64,000 bases of DNA. Origin: Acidobacteriota bacterium (GTDB lineage Bacteria; Acidobacteriota; Thermoanaerobaculia; UBA5066). This document shows, one piece after another, positions 59,617 to 64,000 of this stretch. The translations under genes and the position numbers were made by a program. The stretch is taken from NCBI GenBank assembly GCA_016716715.1, contig JADJVE010000008.1:42501-106500 (forward strand), read 5' to 3'. Positions within the stretch are counted from its first letter, which is position 1. Each line of letters starts with the position of its first letter. Under the pieces are notes generated by a model. That model saw only the letters and a list, made by a program, of their open reading frames with translations. It searched no databases and was not told where the DNA came from.

Positions 59617-60651
59617 ATGAGCAGAAACCCGCTCGGGCCCCTCGCCCTCGCCCTGTCGCTCCTGCCGAACGCCGCTCCGGCGCAGACGCCCGTGCCTCGG
59701 CCGCCCGGCCGCGGGAAGGAGCTCACCATCAAGGTGACCTGCCCGGCGTCGGCGCCCTTGTACGGGAGGCTCGACGTCTTGGTGTCCGTGATGGAGACCG
59801 GGGGGATGCCCGTGCAGACCTGGGGCTGGACGGAAAAACGCCTGACGTTGGATGGCGGGCCCATCGCGGCGAACTGCGGCGGGGACGCGTTCGGCGTGAC
59901 GTCTGTCTGTAAGATCGAGGTGCCGCCGCTGCTTTCGCTGAGCGCCCACACAATCACCGCCCGCCTCGGCGCCTTCGACGGCTACCTGCCCAGCCACGGG
60001 GCCTGCACCTTCGACGTGAAGAAGGCCCCGTCCGCCCTCGCGTTGGCCGCCTCGGAACCTTCTGCCATGCAGGGTCTCAACGTCCCCGGCGCCGAGTTCC
60101 GTCAGGTGGTGGCGACGCTTTCCTCGAAGTCGCCCGACCAGGCGCGGTGGGGCCAGACGATCCGCTTCTGGGTCAACGGGCAGGAGAAGCCGCCTGCGAA
60201 GACCGACGCGGCGGGAAAGGCGACGATGCTCTTCAAGGCCACGCAGGTGCAGAACACGGTGCGGGCGGCCTTCGACGGGGATGGGCTCCACCTCGGGTCC
60301 ACGGCCGAACTGGCCGTGCGCGTCGTCGACGAAGCCGGGATCGCGACGAAGCTCAGGCTCGAGCCGTCGCTCGTGGCCGCGCTCCCGAACGCAACCTCGA
60401 TCCGGCTCAGGGCCACGCTCGAACGACAGATGTTGGGAGGTTCTCAGCCGGTTCCGGGCAAGACGATCCGCTTCTACAACGCGTCGGGGCCGCCGCAGCA
60501 GATCGGTTCCGCGACGACCGACGGGAACGGGCGGGCTGAGATCCTGTGGACCACGCCCCCGGGCTCCGGGCTGCAGTTCGAGGCGCGCTGGGGCGGAGAC
60601 ATGTTCGCCGGCCCTTCGACCGCGAGCGCCGTGCCGAGCATGGGGAGGTGA
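59617..60651 (+). CDS. Secreted protein with Ig-like domains, copy 1
   Basis: A 344-residue protein with a signal peptide (about 1-22, ending PAQ). The mature part is all beta-strand in pattern, with repeating 'IRFWVNGQEKPPAKTDAAGK' and 'IRFYNASGPPQQIGSATTDG' units and cysteines suggesting a disulphide (for example in 'ANCGGDAFGVTSVCKIEV'). The unit xxGxAxxxFKATxxxNTVxAxFDGD is that of bacterial Ig-like (Big) domains. An adhesin or surface-structure role is inferred only from fold type. A paralogue follows 25 nt downstream. Confidence 0.65.
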   Translation: MSRNPLGPLALALSLLPNAAPAQTPVPRPPGRGKELTIKVTCPASAPLYGRLDVLVSVMETGGMPVQTWGWTEKRLTLDGGPIAANCGGDAFGVTSVCKIEVPPLLSLSAHTITARLGAFDGYLPSHGACTFDVKKAPSALALAASEPSAMQGLNVPGAEFRQVVATLSSKSPDQARWGQTIRFWVNGQEKPPAKTDAAGKATMLFKATQVQNTVRAAFDGDGLHLGSTAELAVRVVDEAGIATKLRLEPSLVAALPNATSIRLRATLERQMLGGSQPVPGKTIRFYNASGPPQQIGSATTDGNGRAEILWTTPPGSGLQFEARWGGDMFAGPSTASAVPSMGR

Positions 60652-60676
60652 TGCGGTGATTGTCGATCATGAAGGA

Positions 60677-61411
60677 ATGAGCAGGCAGGCGCTCGCGCCC
60701 CTCCTTCTCGTTTTCTCGCTCATCCCGGCCTCCGTGCGGGCTCAGGTCCCCACACCCGCCCGCGTCTCGTCGCCGAGCAAGGGGCTGGAGATGAGGGTGG
60801 ATTGCGGCAAGGGAGAGGGCAAGAGAGAGGAGATGTACTACCACCTGGCCGGTTACAGCGCCGAGATCCACGAGAAATCCACGGGCGCCTACGTTCCGTT
60901 CCCGGCGCCACTGGAGGTGAAACTCGAAGGCGTCCCCGTCCCGACGGTGGGCAGGCCCAACATCTGGGGCGCCGGATTCTTCGGGGAGTACTACGTCCCG
61001 CCCAGCGTGCCGGCCGGCAACCGCACCCTCACCGTCCGCTCTGGAGCCGTCGAGGGGGCTTGCGCCGTAATCGTCAAGAAGGTGCCGGCGCAGCTCAAAT
61101 TGAGCCTATTCCAGAAGGATGCCTTGCCGGAGATGTTGCAGGAAGCCGGTCTCCCGGGCCAGAAGTACCTGATCGCCGACGTCTTCCTTTCCAGACAGAA
61201 GGACTACACCACCTCGTCCGTACCCGTCGGCGGGCAAGTGGTCCGTTTTCAGGTCAATGGAAAGGAGCAGCCGCGGATGACGACGGATGCGAACGGGATG
61301 GCAAGCCTGAAGGTCAAAGCACCGCCCGGGCCTACCGACGTGCGCGCGACCTTCGATGGCAACGGGCAACTCCTCGAATCGACGGCCACGGCCACGATCC
61401 AGATGAGGTGA
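60677..61411 (+). CDS. Secreted protein with Ig-like domain, copy 2
   Basis: A 244-residue paralogue of the preceding protein with a signal peptide (about 1-22, ending VRAQ). It keeps one Big-type unit near the end: 'VRFQVNGKEQPRMTTDANGM' then 'DVRATFDGNGQLLESTATAT'. ATG at 60677 aligns with the start of copy 1 (both MSR). An in-frame GTG at 60656 has a better-placed GGAGG and would add seven residues. Base composition is somewhat less GC-rich than the neighbours. It converges on the aminopeptidase gene across a 12-bp palindrome (61414-61425). Confidence 0.6.
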   Translation: MSRQALAPLLLVFSLIPASVRAQVPTPARVSSPSKGLEMRVDCGKGEGKREEMYYHLAGYSAEIHEKSTGAYVPFPAPLEVKLEGVPVPTVGRPNIWGAGFFGEYYVPPSVPAGNRTLTVRSGAVEGACAVIVKKVPAQLKLSLFQKDALPEMLQEAGLPGQKYLIADVFLSRQKDYTTSSVPVGGQVVRFQVNGKEQPRMTTDANGMASLKVKAPPGPTDVRATFDGNGQLLESTATATIQMR

Positions 61412-61425
61412 CGCCCGCGGGCGGT

Positions 61426-63222
61426 TCAGCCCGGCCCGGTCGACTCGACGATCTTCAAGACGTCCGAGGCCGGGTCGAGCGTGATCCCCGCGACGAACTT
61501 CCGCGACGGGTTCGGGACGACGAGCGTCGTCGTCGCGCCCGTCGCGGTCACGGGCACGTCGAGGAACGTCCCGTCCACGTACGTGATCCGCACGGTCAGC
61601 GGGAAGACGTAGTACGGCTTGTCGTTCGGTCCGGCCACGGGATGGGTGACGGCGTGCCCCTGCGTCTGCGTGACCGCGAGCGTCACCGTCGACGCGTCGA
61701 CGGCCGTCCGGTACGTGGCCCGGAACGTCGGACGGAACCGCGTCTCGAGCCACTGGTCCCAGAACTGCTTGAGGTCGAGCCCGGTGCGCTCCTCGAAGAG
61801 CGCGCGCAGCTCGCCGCGCGTCGCGGTGCCCCACGCGTGCGCGTCGCCGTACGCGCGCAGCCCGGAGAAGAACGCGTCGTCGCCCACGAGGCGGCGCAGC
61901 ATGTGAAGGAACCACCCGCCCTTGTTGTAGACGGCCCCGGTGTACTTGAACGGGTCGGCCGGATCGGCGACGACGGCTTGCGCGAGCCTGCCACCGTAGA
62001 GCCCGTCGTCGTAGGACGTGCGGAGCGTCTGGCCGGGGTTCTTCCCGAGCGCGCGCTCCTGGTAGAGCACCTCGGCATACGTCGCGAAACCCTCGTTCAG
62101 CCAGATGTCGTCCCAGGTCCGCATCGTGACGCGGTCGCCCCACCACTGGTGCGCCAGCTCGTGCACGAGGAGGAGCGTGATGTCGCGTGACGTGTTCGAG
62201 AGGATGTTCTCGCCGATGGACGTGAGCGTCGGGTGCTCCATCCCTCCCGAGAACCACGACGAGACGATCCCGTACTTCGTGTCGACGAACGGGTATTCCC
62301 CGAACAGCGACGCGAGGACCGAGATGTGGTCCTTCATCGCGGAGAGCCGCGGCACGTTCTCCGCCGCGTTCTCGGGCATGAGGTACGAGCGGATCGGCAT
62401 GATGCGCCCGTCCATCGCCCTGTAGGCGTCCTCGACGACCTGGTACTTCGCGACGTTCAGGGAGACGAGGTACGTCGAGATCGGCTGCGGGAGGCGCCAC
62501 GTCGACCGGATGCGCCCGTCGGGCAGCGTGGCCGACGTCCCGAGGCCCGCGGACGCGACGACGTAACCCGGCGGGACGGTCGCCGTCACGGTCGCCACGG
62601 CCTTGTCGTCCGGCGCGTCCACGCAAGGCCAGTACGTCCGCGAGTCGAACGGCTCGGCGACGCTCGTGGCCGCCTTGCCCGTCGTGTGATCCCACCACGC
62701 GAGCGCCGCGGCCGCCGGAGGAATGCCCGACCAGGCGATGCCGATCGACGTCCGCTCCTCGGCGGCGAGCGGGGGGGTGAGCGGCACGGTGAGCAGGTCG
62801 TTCGCGAACGTGAACCCGGGGACGGGCGCCCCGTCGCGCGTGACCGACGTGACGGCGTACGCGCGGTCGAGGTTGAACGTGACGGAGTCGGTCGTCTTCG
62901 CAAAACCCGACAGGCGCGTCGTGGAGGAGCCCGAAAGGATCCGAACGCCCGGGTCGAGCTCGAACGAGAGGTCGTAGGCGACGACGTCGAAGCCGCGCGT
63001 CGTGCCCTCGACGGAGGCCGGAGGCGGCCCGGAAACCCCGCGCGAGAGCGCGGCCTCGGCCGCCGCGCGCGAAAGCGCGTGCTTGGCGCGGCCTTCCTCG
63101 TGCTCGAGGACGAGGCGCGATCCGTCCTCGGGGCCCGGGCGGCGGGCGCCGGCCTTCCAGGCGGCGGCGCCGATCAGAAGGGCGAGGGAAACGGCGAGCG
63201 GGAGCCGCAGCGCGCGGGTCAC
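61426..63222 (-). CDS. M1-family zinc aminopeptidase, membrane-anchored or exported
   Basis: A 598-residue gluzincin peptidase. The N-terminal hydrophobic stretch (about 5-22) is a signal or anchor. The M1 beta-saddle domain is followed by 'SSWFSGGMEHPTLTSIGEN' (the substrate-binding GxMEN equivalent, with His for Asn) and the zinc site 'LLLVHELAHQWWGD' with the third ligand in 'WLNEGFATYAE'. The long helical C-terminal domain of many M1 enzymes is replaced by a shorter beta-rich end. It starts at GTG with TAGAAT 6 nt upstream. Confidence 0.88.
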   Translation of the reverse strand: MTRALRLPLAVSLALLIGAAAWKAGARRPGPEDGSRLVLEHEEGRAKHALSRAAAEAALSRGVSGPPPASVEGTTRGFDVVAYDLSFELDPGVRILSGSSTTRLSGFAKTTDSVTFNLDRAYAVTSVTRDGAPVPGFTFANDLLTVPLTPPLAAEERTSIGIAWSGIPPAAAALAWWDHTTGKAATSVAEPFDSRTYWPCVDAPDDKAVATVTATVPPGYVVASAGLGTSATLPDGRIRSTWRLPQPISTYLVSLNVAKYQVVEDAYRAMDGRIMPIRSYLMPENAAENVPRLSAMKDHISVLASLFGEYPFVDTKYGIVSSWFSGGMEHPTLTSIGENILSNTSRDITLLLVHELAHQWWGDRVTMRTWDDIWLNEGFATYAEVLYQERALGKNPGQTLRTSYDDGLYGGRLAQAVVADPADPFKYTGAVYNKGGWFLHMLRRLVGDDAFFSGLRAYGDAHAWGTATRGELRALFEERTGLDLKQFWDQWLETRFRPTFRATYRTAVDASTVTLAVTQTQGHAVTHPVAGPNDKPYYVFPLTVRITYVDGTFLDVPVTATGATTTLVVPNPSRKFVAGITLDPASDVLKIVESTGPG

Positions 63223-63228
63223 GCGCCG

Positions 63229-63234
63229 ATTCTA
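63229..63234 (-). promoter_or_regulatory. -10 box TAGAAT, predicted leaderless start of the M1 peptidase gene
   Basis: On the minus strand TAGAAT ends 6 nt before the GTG at 63222. It lies between this gene and the oxidase gene upstream, 16 nt after the latter's stop. Confidence 0.5.
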
Positions 63235-63250
63235 CGGTGCGAAGCCGCCC

Positions 63251-64000
63251 TCAGAGCGCGGCGCCGAGGGCGTCGCCGCGCGCGATGCGCTCGCCCATGG
63301 CGATGCCGTCGCGCCAGCCGCCCGTGAGGACCATGCCCGGCAGGTACTCGAGGTCCTTTTCGACCGCCGCCAGCGTGCGGTGGTGGAAAAGCGGGATCTG
63401 CGGGATCGCGGCGGGCCACCGGAAGATCCACGAGCGGGTCGGCGCCGTCAGGCCCGGGTGGAGGCGTTTCGCCTCGTCCGTCGCGACCGCGAGGACCTCG
63501 GCGTCGGAGGACGCCGCGAGCGCGGGGTCGAGCGCTCCGCCGAGGAAGGACGTCGTGAGAATCGAACCGGCGGGGGCGCGCCCGGAGAAGAGCGACGACG
63601 GGTAGAGAACGCCGAGCGACCGGATGCCCTCGCCGCGCGGGACGAGCGCGCCGAAGCCCTTCGGCGAGCCGGGCCCGTCCGGCCACGCGAGCGCGACGAC
63701 CGTGATGGGCGACGTCTTCATCGCGGCGAGCCCCGCGCCCGAGCGCGGCAGCCGGTCGCCGAGAAGGCGCGCGAGCGCCGGGCCCTCGAGCGTCGAGACG
63801 AGAACGTCCGCGTCCCACGAGCGGCCGTCCGCGAGGCGCACGGTCCACTTCGGGCCGGAAGCGTGCGGGCCCTCGACGATCGCGGCGGGGGAATTCACCT
63901 CAACGCGGCACGCGCCGCGCGAAAGGAGACGCTGTTGAAGAGTTTCTATGAGTAGGTAAAGACCCGTGTCGAACGTCAGCGTTCGGGCACGATGGCGGGG
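63251..64000 (-). CDS. hemY: Protoporphyrinogen/coproporphyrinogen oxidase (FAD-dependent), C-terminal part, partial
   Basis: The frame is open to the window edge, giving the last 249 residues. 'TLTFDTGLYLLIETLQQRLL' near the visible N-terminus, 'YDADVLV'-type strand 'SWDADVLVSTLEGPALARLL', 'PKGFGALVPRGEGIRSLGVL', 'SGRAPAGSILTTSFLGGALD' and the closing FAD-contact segment 'VLTGGWRDGIAMGERIARG' are those of HemY-type oxidases. The enzyme oxidises a porphyrinogen in haem synthesis. Whether it acts on protoporphyrinogen or coproporphyrinogen cannot be told from this part. The FAD-binding N-terminus lies beyond 64000. Confidence 0.8.
   Translation of the reverse strand, partial: PRHRARTLTFDTGLYLLIETLQQRLLSRGACRVEVNSPAAIVEGPHASGPKWTVRLADGRSWDADVLVSTLEGPALARLLGDRLPRSGAGLAAMKTSPITVVALAWPDGPGSPKGFGALVPRGEGIRSLGVLYPSSLFSGRAPAGSILTTSFLGGALDPALAASSDAEVLAVATDEAKRLHPGLTAPTRSWIFRWPAAIPQIPLFHHRTLAAVEKDLEYLPGMVLTGGWRDGIAMGERIARGDALGAAL

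Noticed and set aside
1..64000. CRISPR array, prophage, insertion sequence or integron
   Set aside because: I found no regularly spaced direct repeats, transposase, integrase or phage structural genes. Paralogous pairs are diverged gene duplications.

Overview
The window is a 64-kb, very GC-rich (roughly 70 per cent by eye), gene-dense piece of a Gram-negative chromosome. Four things point to Acidobacteriota: secreted proteins with GWxTD-type domains, a VWFA-related secreted protein, Oar-like TonB-dependent receptors with an N-terminal carboxypeptidase-regulatory domain, and lipoproteins joining an alkaline-phosphatase-superfamily domain to TPRs. A Thermoanaerobaculia-like lineage is my guess. 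Genus cannot be read from the sequence. I see no phage, insertion sequence, CRISPR array, rRNA or convincing tRNA.

Layout. 1-600: the end of a probable GDP-mannose dehydratase gene and a small archease-like gene. 600-14,270: a MidA/NDUFAF7-type methyltransferase gene, then one transcription unit carrying complex I genes nuoABCDHIJKLMN (no nuoEFG) and the ATP synthase genes atpZ-like, atpI-like, atpB and atpE. A sigma-70-like promoter lies at 1737-1765 and a strong intrinsic terminator at 14,234-14,265. 14,330-18,772: an ECF sigma/anti-sigma pair, argS with a coupled acetyltransferase gene, and an SRPBCC protein. 18,782-33,089: a roughly 7.1-kb three-gene cassette present twice in direct tandem (alkaline-phosphatase-like/TPR lipoprotein, Oar-like receptor, divergent GWxTD protein). 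33,113-37,325: an operon for a third GWxTD protein, a DUF4388/HDOD protein and a VWFA-related protein. 37,363-43,057: methylmalonyl-CoA mutase large subunit, an intergenic region with RNA-like pairing, tdk-nth, a 5'-nucleotidase-family phosphoesterase and a DUF5777-type barrel. 43,077-49,898: a propeller-type secreted protein, rho with a structured leader, an alpha/beta hydrolase and an RhlB-like helicase. 49,958-59,572: a KimA-like permease, two tandem GT-C-like membrane proteins, an aldehyde dehydrogenase, a TPR/pseudo-hydrolase and a DegT-type aminotransferase. 59,617-64,000: two tandem Ig-like secreted proteins, an M1 aminopeptidase and the 3' part of a protoporphyrinogen oxidase gene.

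How the genes fit together. The first third encodes energy conversion: a complex I without its NADH-oxidising module, physically linked to ATP synthase membrane subunits. Its c subunit carries a Gln/Glu-Ser/Tyr pattern known from Na+-binding rings. The middle is a cell-envelope programme of paralogous sets, probably secreted or surface-located. The rho/rhlB area is RNA metabolism.

Two window-wide signals stand out. Many genes that start a transcription unit have a TANNNT -10 box only 6-10 nt before an ATG/GTG start and no ribosome-binding site, which predicts widespread leaderless mRNAs. Genes inside operons are instead packed with 1-14 nt overlaps. The best candidate for an undescribed system is the tandem receptor/lipoprotein/GWxTD cassette with the neighbouring GWxTD-DUF4388-VWFA operon.
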